DNA of 64,000 nucleotides from Ulota crispa (GCA_963920765.1 OY987249.1:17208483-17272482); one strand, 5' to 3'; counted from the first letter of the stretch, positions 1-10,800 are shown. Translations and numbers: made by a program. The notes: generated by a model not told the origin, from the sequence alone.

Positions 1-424
1 ATCTTCGACCCTTACCCACGCTCCATCCCATACGTCCCCCTCCCGATTTCTGCAAGCGGGTTTTGCAATCTGTTCCCCTGTTACTGCTCAAACCACAGCC
101 TATCACTACTTTGATGTGTAGCCATGTGCATAGCCATACGCAGGGGAGCCGAATGAAGGGTAAAGGACTGGAGGATAGACGGCTGGAGAATAGACGGTTG
201 GAGGGTAGCCCAATGGAACAGTATGCACCGGGTTTTGGCCTTGCATGACTACTGGAGCCTGAGCAGCGTTCATATTGTGATGAAGGGGACATGCAACGGT
301 CACCTGCAGGCACAAAAAACCAAATGCATCGTTAGCAAGACACTACTGGCACAACTTACAGGTATCACACTTTGACATTTCGTTTACATTGGATATAAGC
401 CATTTTCGGATATAAACACTTCTA

Positions 425-685
425 TCACATCATGTAAGCACTTGTATAAATTGGCACAATAAACACCTGTCTAGATGTATATGTAGCCACGTAAACCTTT
501 GTTTCATTCAGTTCGATTTTTTTTCCAAAGGCTGTCCAAAAGAAACCCATTTGGATACCATTTAACCAAAATTCAACATCCATATAGACAGGTGTTTTGA
601 TTCTGAGTCCCAAGTGTTTACATCCGGTATAAACAACAATCTTATTCCATGTACAGTGTGTACACGATTTTTGACAATCGACCTT
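425..685 (-). CDS. Last exon of unknown minus-strand gene, copy A
   Basis: The function is not recognised. On the minus strand a good splice acceptor (tttttag) precedes 86 codons ending in TGA. The exon starts with a Cys-rich stretch (KVDCQKSCTHCTWNK) and continues through a hydrophobic and aromatic region containing DVEFWLNGIQMGFFWTAFGK and ending in SAYMM. An identical exon lies at 13,727-13,987. It sits downstream of the helical exon at 1,301-1,882 on the same strand, so it may be the end of the same gene, but the join is inferred. Known: none. The identity to copy B covers introns as well as the exon, so it reflects recent copying rather than selection on the protein. Confidence 0.5.
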   Translation of the reverse strand, partial: KVDCQKSCTHCTWNKIVVYTGCKHLGLRIKTPVYMDVEFWLNGIQMGFFWTAFGKKIELNETKVYVATYTSRQVFIVPIYTSAYMM

Positions 686-886
686 CTAAAAATCTGACAC
701 TCCCTAAATCTAATGGTAATTGGCCACAAACGTTTCAACTTTCAATGGAAATTCTTATGTAGTCAGAAGCACTTTACTTGAACTTAATGAAGTTGGTTTT
801 AATGCCTAAAGTGGATATCTGCATGAACCAATACGGGTCTCCTCAAAATCACAACTCAGCATGCAGACATTGAAATGAAGTGCATA

Positions 887-1274
887 AGGTAGGGTGCTGT
901 AAATGCGACCCTCTCTCGTAAACCGTAAACCGTCCCATACGTTGATGAAGAATGGTGAAGAATGGTTATGAAATGGTCCTTGAATGAATCTCTTCAAGTC
1001 ATAGAAGAAGAGGTGTATTCTATTGTAAGAGTCAATCATATTCCTTGATTTCATTCATCTCTTCACAAGTTATAGAGGGACGCTTCATGGGAGACCTAGA
1101 CTCTAGAGTCACAAACAAGTGTCTACTACAAAAAAACTTTGAAAATTCATCACCAATATAATAACGCTTCAAAAAATGTGAAAAAATTGTGTTACATTTA
1201 GCATCCATTTCTCTTTGACTGAAAATTAGAAAAGAAATCTTCCCTTAAAGTGACGGTTTAGGAGCACCCTACCT
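887..1274. mobile_element. MITE, AGGTAGGGTGCT ends, TA target duplication
   Basis: The left end AGGTAGGGTGCT and right end AGCACCCTACCT are inverted, and both are flanked by TA. It is 388 bp with no coding capacity. The same insertion is at 14,189-14,614, so it predates the duplication or was copied with it. It separates the helical exon from the last exon of the minus-strand gene. Confidence 0.75.
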
Positions 1275-1300
1275 TAACGTACCTAGAATAAAGAGGCCCT

Positions 1301-1882
1301 CTATGCACAATGGACTAAGAGTAGTACCTGTATGAACGGTCCACCTGGAGCTGGAATTGAAGATGAAGCTGGGGCTGACGCCAGGAGGTGCTGCTGGGAC
1401 AGTGCAAGGCCGGCCTGGTACGAAGAAACCTGAGGTGCCAGCGGTAGGAGGGTGTTGCGAATGTCGGCAATTCCGGTGCGCAGTTCGCCAATGCGGGTGT
1501 TGAATGAGCCGTGGGCAATAGCGCTCACCACCCTATGTGGCAGACCGTACGAAACGCTCTTCAACAACTTCTGAGCCTTCAGTTCCAACCTATTCAGGAC
1601 CTCTACAACGGCGGCCGGCGTGGGTATGTTCAGAAGATAGCAATCCCGGGTGGTGGATTCAAGCTGATCTACCAACAAACGGACGTCGCCCTTCTTCTTG
1701 GACTTCACATCGCTAACTTTGTTCAATAGTTTCAGAAGGTTTGCCAAAAGCCCTGCTGCGGCGGCCACGATGCTGATGGTTTCAGCAACACCAAATCTGG
1801 GAATGTGAGTATCCATGTCAGATGTTCTCCTGCAACGCATGCACCGAGGCCTTGATAGAGCTCCTGCACAGGTTGCACAGGC
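1301..1882 (-). CDS. CxxC knuckle plus HeLo-like helical region, copy A
   Basis: This reading frame of about 194 codons opens with ACATCAGALSRPRCMRC, a CxxC-x9-CxxC metal-knuckle pattern. DMDTHIPRFGVAETISIV follows, then long amphipathic helices rich in Leu and Ala up to about residue 130, and last a Ser/Ala/Pro-rich tail. The pattern (GVAETI, hydrophobic Ala/Gly/Leu segment, helical bundle) recalls the N-terminal HeLo or MLKL-type four-helix bundles of plant and fungal immune proteins, but this is inference from composition only. It ends at a TAG at 1,301. Paralogous fragments lie at 14,641-14,910 and 17,880-18,351. The first CxxC is preceded by an exon with a different frame (1,822-2,117), so either a splice or a frameshift joins them. 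Confidence 0.55.
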   Translation of the reverse strand, partial: ACATCAGALSRPRCMRCRRTSDMDTHIPRFGVAETISIVAAAAGLLANLLKLLNKVSDVKSKKKGDVRLLVDQLESTTRDCYLLNIPTPAAVVEVLNRLELKAQKLLKSVSYGLPHRVVSAIAHGSFNTRIGELRTGIADIRNTLLPLAPQVSSYQAGLALSQQHLLASAPASSSIPAPGGPFIQVLLLVHCA

Positions 1883-2117
1883 TGTTACTTAAGTTACTGA
1901 AACCCCGCCTCCTGTGTCTCCAAAGCAGTCGTTTCGCACATTCCTTCAGGCATGCATCTGGGCAGGCATCAGTCAACAGGCTCTGTACTTCTATCCATTT
2001 GTTACACAAATAACTTGACCAACGCTTCCAAACTGATTCCCTTGTCAAGTAAGGCCCTAAATTAATCCAAGCTCTTGTCACGACAAAGCCCCCATGCCAC
2101 TTCCCGTTTTGCTTAGT
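1822..2117 (-). CDS. Cys-rich exon of the same minus-strand gene, copy A
   Basis: A splice acceptor (ttttttgtgtctag) precedes an open frame containing GFVVTRAWINLGPYLTRESV, then a Cys-rich run (DACPDACLKECAKR) and a basic stretch (RHRRR). A diverged copy is at 19,988-20,126, where the phase from the acceptor is clean; here it seems shifted by a small indel. Function unknown. Its end overlaps, in another frame, the CxxC start of the helical exon, so one of the two frames is probably broken or an unrecognised intron lies between. Confidence 0.45.
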
Positions 2118-2203
2118 TTCTTCTAGACACAAAAAACTTCGTACATAAAGAACTGAACTGCGCGTGTCGCTTAACCCAAAACGGCAAAAAAGAAGCTAAA
2201 AGC

Positions 2204-2413
2204 TCAAACCTTTACCAGTCGGCTCTGATCAGCGTTGTCCCTCCGAGAGCGCACCAGAACATCGATCCCAGAACGAGAACAAAATGGACACAGACCTAGT
2301 GGATGTTTCAGCACTTCATCACAAACAAGCGCTCTGCAGAGCACACAGTGTTTGTACAGACAATCTACGCATTCCTGCAGAGCACACAATGTCTGTACAG
2401 ACAATGTGCGCAT
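2204..2413 (-). CDS. RING-like Cys/His cluster exon, copy A
   Basis: This open frame ends in TGA and contains Cys/His spacing typical of zinc-binding RING-type domains: CVLCRALVCDEVLKH followed by LCPFCSRSG. The tail SRRDNADQSRLVKV is strongly conserved in copy B (20,200-20,400), while the Cys cluster is degraded there. A possible donor (CTG then gtaaag) lies just before the stop, so the exon could instead splice to the one at 2,117. The upstream part consists of a short tandem repeat (2,335-2,440), so the original N-terminal part of the domain is lost or scrambled. E3-ligase-like activity is only a possibility. Confidence 0.4.
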   Translation of the reverse strand: MRTLSVQTLCALQECVDCLYKHCVLCRALVCDEVLKHPLGLCPFCSRSGIDVLVRSRRDNADQSRLVKV

Positions 2414-2440
2414 TCCTGCACAGCAAAGTACTGTATCTGT
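2335..2440. repeat. Tandem repeat of about 44 bp, 2-3 units
   Basis: The units share gcagagcacaca, tgtacagacaat and cgcattcctgca. On the minus strand each unit contains tgtgctctgcag, which resembles a splice acceptor. In copy B the same place holds a different short duplication (tttaccgacaattgcg twice, 20,350-20,385). Confidence 0.65.
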
Positions 2441-2473
2441 ACAGACAACGTGGACTTTTCAAGCGGTGTGCCA

Positions 2474-3631
2474 CAGCGTATTTCTTTCTGGCTAAAAACA
2501 GCCAAAAAGCACCAGGACTTGGCTCTGGCGATTATGCCCTTGGAAAAAACTGGTCAATTTTTTTTATATTCAGCCAAATTATCTCCCTCCATGACGGATT
2601 AATCGCTACATAGCTTTGCCTGTAGCTCGTATTGTCGCCAAAGTTGGTTTTGCAAACAAGATTGATGCGTTGCAAGTGGCTTTGCCACTTTGCATTAGGG
2701 TAAAGCGCATTGTTACATGTCGCTTATTTCTCTTTGGTTGTCACTTTCATGCAGGCTCTTAAGTGCACTTCAGGTCTAAGTTATGGATTTTTTTATATTA
2801 AAGCAATCTCTGCAAATTGCCTTGTTACACTTGCGTGATAATGTAATTGCCAATTTTGTAGTTGTGCTAGATACTTGTTGCGTTAAGATTTATAACAATG
2901 AACGCCATATTCATTAAATTGGGAAAAAGTGACATTTTGAGACTTTTGGATTTTGTGTTTTTAAAAAAAAACTCATTGAGTTCTCTTTAAAAAACATAAA
3001 ATCCAAAAGTCCCAAAATGTCACTTTTTCCCAATTTAATGAATATGGCATTAATGGTGATTGGTGACTTTGCAGCAAAAGGGCAAGACAATCTTTTATAG
3101 TAAAACTTTGAAGTTGTTGTGTTGTCATTCATCAGAAGCTTACGGAGCTACAATGTGCTAATTTTAGGGTTTAAGTGCATGCTTGTTGATGAGAGGCTTA
3201 CAAAATTATAGTGTGTTGGTTTAGGGTTTCTGGGTGTGTTTATTTGCTCATTTTTGTTTTTTTGTGCAATAACAATATTATGTAGAGAGATTGTCATGTG
3301 TCTTGGGTCTTTGAAGTTATTGTTTTTTGTTAGGAACTTTGAATGTAAGCCCTATCACAAGTAATAAAAATACGTTGAAAGTTGTATTACTATAGCCATT
3401 AAGGAGCAAAAATACGTTGAAAATTTTATTATTGTAGGCATTGAAATTATACTCCTCATCAAGACATTTTGCATGTACTTGTATTCAAATATTTTACTTT
3501 GTCACGAGCTACACTTTTCACTCAATACCATATGTTTTCTCCTTGCAAATAAAAACAGTCTCCTGTTAGGCTTTGTATTTTTCAAACAAGGAGCCATAGT
3601 GGCTGACCACCAAAAACGAAAAGAAATGCTT
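2474..3631. mobile_element. Insertion flanked by a 9-bp duplication, Mutator-like
   Basis: This 1.16-kb stretch is absent from copy B, where the sequence runs straight through at 21,310-21,335. It is flanked by GGTGTGCCA at 2,465-2,473 and 3,632-3,640. A 9-bp target duplication is typical of Mutator-like elements. The terminal inverted repeats are weak (agcgtatttcttt against agcatttctttt). It contains the small element at 2,901-3,051 and no recognised transposase. Confidence 0.5.
2901..3051. mobile_element. MITE of the CCATATTCATTAAATT family, 4-bp duplication
   Basis: Near-perfect inverted repeats (AACGCCATATTCATTAAATT and its complement) of about 65 bp surround a short AT-rich loop. It is flanked by AATG on both sides. 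It is the smallest hairpin-like member of the family in this window. Confidence 0.8.
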
Positions 3632-3907
3632 GGTGTGCCATGGCTTCGTGCACAACACTACAAAGGCAGGACTCACAATGGAGTTCAGGAGTTCAGGGAT
3701 CTGTTAGAGTGAGTGTTCTGCCTAGCAATGTTCATGCTAATATCCAGCATTTCCCATTTTCAACGGGTTATTTTACTTTCACGCGGTTGCACCTGATATT
3801 GCCTTTCTTTACACTAAAATCAAACTATTTGAAAAATCTGACAGGTCTTTTTGTTCTTTCCTGTGTTCAACAGGTTTCTAAGTTTCTTTACATCTCAACC
3901 GGGGCAA

Positions 3908-4618
3908 TAGTGGGTGTCAAACTTGGCCTTTTGGAAGGTTTTGGGATAACTCTATCCTGATTTTTTTTAAGTTACGAGATGGTGGCAGAATCAAATTTTG
4001 TAAAGTTATCATTCTTGCAGAGCTTCACAAACTATTTGATAAAAATTTCAATAAATCTTCTTAACATATGTATGGGATAATAACATAGAGATTGATGTGT
4101 GATATAAAAGAGGTAGGGTGTGATATTAAAAAGAGAGAGTGTGACATTAAAGAGGGAGGGTGTGACATCAAAGAGGGAGGGTGTGACATCAAAGAGGGAG
4201 GGTGTGACATCAAAGAGGGAGGGTGTGATATTAATGAGGTTAGGATGTGATATTACAAAGGTAATTGAGATTTTAGTAGTATAATTAATAGTAACACTAA
4301 CCTCTTTGATACCACACCCTCCCTCTTTAATGTCATACCCGCCCTCTTTAATATCACATCCTACCATTTTAATATCACAAAATTGCATAAATTTGAATTT
4401 AGGATTTAGTAGTTAGAGGAGGTTAACGTGCTAGAAGAGAGCTACAAAATCACTTGATAACTTTTATAAAGAGAGGCCATAACTACTTAGAGTTGTCAAC
4501 CACCTCTAGAGGTGAGTGATAAAATTATCATACTTGATAACTAGCAAAAGTGATTGAGTTATGGGATGGTCAGAGCCAAAGTTATCAAGTGCCAAATGGC
4601 TAGGTTTGACACCCACTA
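3908..4618. mobile_element. Foldback element with minisatellite arms
   Basis: The ends TAGTGGGTGTCAAAC and GTTTGACACCCACTA are inverted. Inside, 4,095-4,257 holds about seven copies of a 21-bp unit (gtgtgacatcaaagagggag) and 4,300-4,380 holds inverted copies of the same unit. Copy B lacks it at about 22,785, where caaggcaatggcatgg is continuous. It has no coding capacity. Confidence 0.7.
4095..4257. repeat. 21-bp minisatellite
   Basis: About seven head-to-tail units of GTGTGAYATYAAAGAGGGAG. The central three (4,140-4,215) are nearly identical and the outer ones degenerate. Four degenerate units occur in inverted orientation at 4,300-4,380. Confidence 0.85.
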
Positions 4619-5187
4619 ATGGCACGGTTAGCATATCCCAACAGACAAGCTAGAAGTGGTTTGCCATGATTTTATAGTATGAATTATTAACATTTTGGTA
4701 AGTTTGAAGTGAGAAACAAGTATATGTCCATTTTGCCACTTGGATAAGTAAAATTGTAATTCTTTGATGCTCCAAATTGGGTGGTATAAACTCACATTAA
4801 ATTATTTTTCAAATAATCCATAACAACTCATCTAAGTAATTTATGAATTAACACAATTCTAGTTTAATAACTATATTTATTTGTACACCTATAATTCCAT
4901 TTTTCCAAATCCTATCAAAAAATTTGTAATCCAAATGAATCCTTTACTAATTTACTTCATTTTGTTGAAACAGGACAATATTTCCATAAATTACTTACAA
5001 AAGGAATCATCTATACATAATATTGTTTTCTATTTTTAGTAACACTTTTGTTTTCTACTAATCTCCAAGTACAAATATGTTGATTTGAAAATGCTAACAA
5101 CACAACACTATATTATGGTCATGGTTGTTACTTGTTACTCTAGGTGAAATTTGACCAATAGACAAGATAAGCAAACAAGCAGTCTAG

Positions 5188-5442
5188 AACACAATATTCA
5201 TTAAAGTGGGAAAATGCAACTCCCAAGTTGTACTTCACCTAAATCCAAAAATGTCACCTTAAATCAAATTTGAAGGTATCAAATTTAGTTTGAGCCACTA
5301 AGATTTTTTCCCTTGCAAATTCCTCCTCTCAGGTGAGGGCACGTGTACCCAAAAAAATGTTGAACTTGGTTTAAGGTGATCACCTTAAACCTTCAGAAGT
5401 CCAATATTTGGCCAAAGTTCCCACTTTAATGATTATTGTGTT
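5188..5442. mobile_element. MITE of the CCATATTCATTAAATT family, 255 bp
   Basis: The ends AACACAATATTCATTAAA and the inverted copy are flanked by CTAG (5,184-5,187 and 5,443-5,446). The inner part contains the family's common body (gagccactaagattttttccc, then ggtgagggcacgtgtac). Confidence 0.8.
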
Positions 5443-5601
5443 CTAGACAACACAAGTGCACATTGTCTATCCAATCACAATGCTATTGTTGCAGTTGAGA
5501 AAGTAGAGAGTTGGATGAAAGTTATTTATGCTCCTCGGTGCCCTACCATTGTCTCAAAGTTGGTATAATCAATCGATACTAGAATTGATAGAATCGATAT
5601 A

Positions 5602-5820
5602 AAGTAGGAACACCCAATGGCATGAGTGTACTTAATGGCGCTCATATGTGTGTCAAGTTTAGATTTCTGACCACAGATCTAGGCCCTCTGTAGATGGCTT
5701 ATCCTCTGAGACTTAGAAGATAAGCCATCTACAAAGGGCCTAGATCTGTGGTCAAAAATCTAAACTTGACACACATATGAGCACCATTAATTACACTCAC
5801 TCCATTGGGTGTCCCTACCT
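5602..5820. mobile_element. Palindromic MITE, TA target duplication
   Basis: This is a 219-bp near-perfect hairpin with ends AAGTAGGAACACC and GGTGTCCCTACCT. Copy B lacks it at 26,580 (gaatcgatatatgcgtg), which shows a TA duplication directly. Confidence 0.85.
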
Positions 5821-6683
5821 TATGCATGTTTTGAAGATTCCTACAAAATTTGCTTTGTATTAGAAAGTGGACCACGATTCTACACAGTTAGCATTTAAGG
5901 TAGACATACTTTTCTCTTATTGGTCTCCAAAGTCGACCTCTACTTTTGAGGTATTCACCACTTATTGTGAACCCAAAGTGGAGCAGTGAGCACTACTTGC
6001 ATAAACAAATCTTGTTAAATGTTAATTTCTAAATTGGTTTGGGAGGGTTATGATTAGGATTGTAAAATGCCATTATAGGAACACGTCCAAGCAATTTCAA
6101 GGTTAATCTATAGTTGTTTTTAGGGACCCTATGAGTTGTAACTTTGTCCTTTAATATAAAATATTCTACAATACATTTTTCCACAAAATTGACTTTCCAT
6201 GATAGCTTGTTGAGAGACTAATCCTACATATTTTTTACCTGAATTTTTTGAGACCTTGCGGTACCCCAAACCCTTACACTCTCAGGTATGGGTCTGTCAG
6301 TCTGTCTACCTTATGTTTGCCGATGTTGAGTTTCCTTAGCACTTTGCCACACCTCCATTGACTCTGAACTTTACGTTAAAGCTGGATATGACTTTGTATG
6401 AGTCTATGAGCTAGATTGGTAATTGTCGGTTTTGTTAAATTGGTAGAATTCATGCGCAAAAAGTGGTGACATATAATTATCTTCCCAAAGGTTAAATTTC
6501 AGTGTAGAAAATAGGCTCTGCATAAATTTTGGGTTATGCAGCTTGAACAGAGTCAAAGTAATAACATAAGGTAGTCGGCTCTAAAAGCGTTTGGTCATTT
6601 TGAACCAATCATGTAGGGTCACAAAAATAGTGTACAGATGTTCTTGAATGGGTCACATTTTTTTATGTTCAAAAATTGTACTT

Positions 6684-7854
6684 AATGTCATATTAGGTAA
6701 ATTGGAAAAATAGTACATTTTGGGACTTTTGAAGGATTAAGGTGATCACTTTAACCCCTAAATGTACAAGGGTGTTTTTTTAGTTTTTGGAAGGTAGTTA
6801 TGAAGTTTTTGAATTGTCCTTATAAAATTATTATTAAACGTCATAACAAAATTGTAACCGTTGAATCTTGAACTCCAAGGCTTCTAGATAGCGCTACCAA
6901 AAAAAACCCAAATGGCCACGTGCATTTTAAAATATTTGTGATTGACTGATGATGAGTATAGACTTTTTTGTTTTTTTTGGAGCTGCCCAAAACTTCTACT
7001 ACAAATTGGTAACTTTTGGATACAAAATTGGGAAGCAACCACGTAGGATGCTTTAGTGTTTGTTGTTGTTTTTTCAAAACTAATGCCCCCCCCTTCCAAA
7101 TCCATGACCATAGTTTCACAAATGAGCTTGTAACGCAACTATCAAAGTGCAAACATCCAATACAGAGAATTTTTTTAGCTTCAATTATTGATCAAAAATC
7201 AATTTGCATGAAAGAAAATTCAACGGTGAATGAATCCTAATTTCTATAACAAATACATTCCAATTGAAATTAGTCCAAAAGCAATTTTAGATTTTGTTAG
7301 ATGTCAAAATTTTAGTAAAAGAGCCCTTACTGCCTAAAGGAGTGCCTAAAAGAAATCTTCACCTTTTGCTCAACTTGATGCTTGTCTTTTCAACGTGGCA
7401 AGTTCTCATAGGCTTTGTGACACTATTCACAACACTTTTCATGACATTATTCATGACATAAAATGTATGCTTGCAGTTAACCTTCCACCAAAAACACTTG
7501 GAATAAGATATGGAGGAAGTTGAGTTTGAACGGTGAAGCTAACTTCAACGCACAATTTTTCCAAAAAAATAAACCTAAAAAAAATAAAATATGTGCCCAC
7601 AACAAGTTTTGAAAGTTTCTTGAAGTTTTTTGGACACCAAAATTTGGTGCCTTGGGCATTTAGGGGTTAATTTGAGCTCTAGCATTTTTTTGGTACACAT
7701 GCCCTCACCTAAGAGGAGGAATTTGGGAGGGAAAAAATCTTTGTGGCTCAAACTAAATTTGATACCTTCAAATCTAGTTTAAGGTAACTTTTTGGGTTTA
7801 AGGTGGAGTACAAAATGGTACCCCTATTTTTCCCAATTTACCTAATATGGCATT
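6684..7854. mobile_element. CCATATTCATTAAATT-family MITE split by a TTAA element
   Basis: The ends AATGTCATATTAGGTAAATT and complement are flanked by ACTT on both sides (6,680-6,683 and 7,855-7,858). The family body resumes at 7,671 (gagctctagca) after the inserted element. Confidence 0.85.
6755..7666. mobile_element. piggyBac-like non-autonomous element, TTAA duplication
   Basis: This 912-bp element has ends CCCCTAAATG and CATTTAGGGG flanked by TTAA on each side. It interrupts another MITE whose TTAA-containing site is known from relatives (23,325-23,350). It is about 85% similar by eye to 18,570-19,482. No open frame resembles a transposase, so it must be moved in trans. Confidence 0.85.
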
Positions 7855-10800
7855 ACTTGTGCATGCATGGTTTTAGAACCTCAAGAGAGTGACATGGGCT
7901 ACCATTAAATATGCTTATTGGCCATGATTGTGTTGAGTTTTGTTTTTCAATAAAATATAGATATATGTCATACTAAAATAAATGAAAACATGTTCTCAAT
8001 CATGATTTGAGCATTGGAAAATGGAATGGGTGCTTGCATGCTTTAAGAGCCTTATTGGAGCATGCTTGATTTTGTAGTGGTAATTTTAGGACTCATGTGC
8101 TTCATTTACAAACCGTCTTTGCATCGTAAAGGCTACCGCCTATGATCAAGAATAGATACCTATGCACTTTTTGCTTTGATAAATTGTAGCTAATTCATAC
8201 CAACTCAAAAACTTTCAATTTAAATGGCCATAAAATTGTTTCTTCTTTGACTTTCCATCAAAAATATTTCCACATTGCTAATCTGACTTTATTTTAATAA
8301 TGACGTCATCTTTCCCTAGATGGTCGGTTTATGAGCCGACTACCTTACCGCCATTTTAATGAAATTGAAGTTGAAATTAGCAAATTACCTCAAGTATGGA
8401 TATTGTGGATATTAACAAGGTGTAAAATTGAGGATTGGTTTATATTGTGGTACGGTGCAGATTTTTCTAATTTGCAACAAAGCTTATGGGAGGTCATTAT
8501 ATTATAATGAAGGAAGTTGCACATAGTGGTCCTCCCAATAGATCGAAAGACCAAGAGTAGAATTATTTAGGCAAACAAAGAGTATGCAAATTCCAACATT
8601 TGGAATGTTTTTCTTCTTGTGCATAACTTTCATGCAACTTAGTTCCCATATGTGAGTAGAAGTACCTAATTGTGACACTCAGCATAATTTGCTACACAAA
8701 ATATGATGATTATAAGAATTCAAATTCAAATGAAATATAGTCCTAGGTCTAACTGTATTACTCCGTATATCAGTATTCTTTAAAATGTAAAAAATAGACG
8801 TAGTTACCTTACTTGAATTCCAATTTGATCTAACTTGTGTACATCTCAAATCCGCTCACAAGTTGCAGTTTTGCAAGAATCAAGAGTTTCAGTTTACGAG
8901 TAGATATGGTGTTAAATTAATTGAAATCAAATGACTAAAAGCTTCCCTTGTATATATGAATATATAGAACCAATTTCAAAAGAAAAAAAAAAAAGTTATT
9001 TTTAAAGAAGTTTTTTGAGCAGCTTGAGCTACCCAATGAATGAAGGAAACAACATATTATGCAATAGCTTCTGATCCAAGAAGTCAAAAGTTATGAAAAT
9101 TGTTGGACCTTAAAACTACTACTTGGACACATCATATGTGAATACTTCAAAGGAAAAAATTGAAAAGCCCATTTGTAGTGAGGTGCCCAAGATCACTATG
9201 TTGCCAAACAAAATTGTTCAAAATTTTAGGGATTAATATTTCAAATAACACAACCTTGTGTTTGCAAGAAACACTTGTACTATTTCTTGTCCCCTTCACC
9301 TCCCACAAGTGCTTTTTGGCTTTGAACTTTTGCTCAACAAGTTCTTTTGAGCTGAAATTTCAAAGGAAGATACATGTCATAGTTATAGACCTTCCATAAT
9401 TTTTGAAGTTTTTAAAAAATTATTTTACTATTTTTAAACAACCCCCAAATAGGTGTCTACTTTGGCCATTTTGGAGGTTTTAGTACTATTTTGGGTCAAG
9501 AAAAACTTTTCTAGGGCTATAAATCAAGGATGTTGTTTATGGAGCATGCTTGCATGCATTTATAAAAGGGTTTTGCAAAATTATAAATTTCATGGCATCT
9601 ACATTGTCTCAAAGTGGGCATCCTATCTCCTTTCATTGGCAAAATACAAAGAAATTCCTCAGCAAAGCAATTGTACCATGTGAATGTGTTTAATGGGTTC
9701 TTAAATGGCCAATTTTTATTTTATTTCTTTGAATTATTTACTGTTTTCTAAAAAACAAGAAATAAATTGGCTTTTTGTTGGTGATTTTGTTTTGCTCATA
9801 ACTTTTAGAATAAAAAAATTCTAAGTTTGAGTTTTCACAAGTATGCTATTTTAAGTGCTTTACAAATTGTTCATATTTTATTTTAAAAAAAATTATTCCA
9901 AAAGCTCAGTAGTACTACTAGTACTAAGAGTACTAAGGGTGTTTGAGACAAAATTGTGAAGTGTTTCTTGCAACTACCCTTTTGGGTATATTTGATATTT
10001 CAAAATAATAGAGGGGCATATTTTATATTCTTCCAAAAAAACTAGGGGTGTTAATAATATTCTCAAAGATAACCATGGATATAATTGATGTTTCAAAAAA
10101 AAACCAAGGGTATTTTTGATATTCTCACACAAAGCCAAGGGTATTTTTTATATTTCAAATCTTTGAGAGTTATATTTGATATTTTTGAAGATTTGGGGGG
10201 CATTTTTGATATTTTCCCTAGATTTTTCAATTGGAAAGAAATGAGGTTGTGTATTTCTTCTCTCTAAAGTGGTCCTTCTTGTACCCAAAGTAACTCACCC
10301 CTAGAGCCAAACAATGTAGGAAAACCCCCCACTCTTCCTTACAAGTTATTTCTTAAATAAAATTGGTTCGGTGTATTGTGCAAGATGCAAAATGCAAAAT
10401 GCCATGTATTATGCAAGACACAAGATGCATGATGAAGGATGCAAAATGAAAAACACATAATGCAAGACAGAAAATGCAAAACTCACCAACAACAAGGTTG
10501 CAGGCCGGGCCCATTCTCCACCCCTTGTGCCACGTCAGGCAAGGCCCACTTTGATGGACGGGTTTAGCGTCCGCCCCTAAACCCTCTGCCAAAACTCCAG
10601 CTCTGTCACAAAATCGCTTTGTGAATGTGAGCAAGTGTTGTGTTGACGTTGAGATTGCTGTCAACGTCAAGCTCCACACTCTGTCAGGGGCAAATGACAC
10701 TAGGTTAGCATTTAATCTCTTGATAAAATTTGCCTAAATCTTACCTTGACAGGCGGGTGGCGACAGATACACTAAGAAATTCCCATGAAAAACTGGATGA

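Larger units (their letters stand above)
6569..8345. mobile_element. 1.8-kb TA element (AGGTAGTCGGCTC ends) holding nested elements
   Basis: The ends AGGTAGTCGGCTC and GAGCCGACTACCT are inverted and flanked by TA. Copy B is empty at 27,562 (gacataccaccg). Inside it lies a 4-bp-duplication MITE (6,684-7,854), which itself holds a TTAA element (6,755-7,666): three levels of nesting. No transposase is seen. Confidence 0.85.
1..8935. repeat. Copy A of a long collinear duplicated segment
   Basis: This stretch matches 13,035-30,180 in the same order and direction. Matching anchors: 304-945 with 13,606-14,247; 1,437-1,880 with 17,880-18,335; 1,900-2,440 with 19,680-20,410; 3,640-3,850 with 21,335-22,020; 4,620-4,800 with 22,790-23,000; 5,490-6,560 with 26,480-27,560; 8,350-8,890 with 27,565-30,160. 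Gaps in the match are mobile elements present in only one copy. It may be an old tandem duplication or two copies of one very large element; neither outer end is resolved. The window starts inside it. Confidence 0.8.

Noticed and set aside
2235-2613. Overlapping plus-strand frames rich in TQCLYRQ-type repeats
   Set aside because: They are shadows of the 44-bp tandem repeat. The minus-strand frame with ordered Cys residues is the better candidate.
4095-4380. CRISPR-like array
   Set aside because: The units are contiguous with no spacers, in a eukaryotic foldback element.
4032-4388. 118-codon minus-strand protein with repeated DVTPSLF units
   Set aside because: It is only the translation of the 21-bp minisatellite, whose unit length is a multiple of three.
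7016-7240. Frames inside the 912-bp TTAA element and its relative at 18,785
   Set aside because: They are short, differ between the two copies and show no transposase motifs.
10353-10700. 115-codon minus-strand frame in a GC-richer patch
   Set aside because: Part of it is a short degenerate repeat (gcaaaatgc), and no domain or splice structure supports it.
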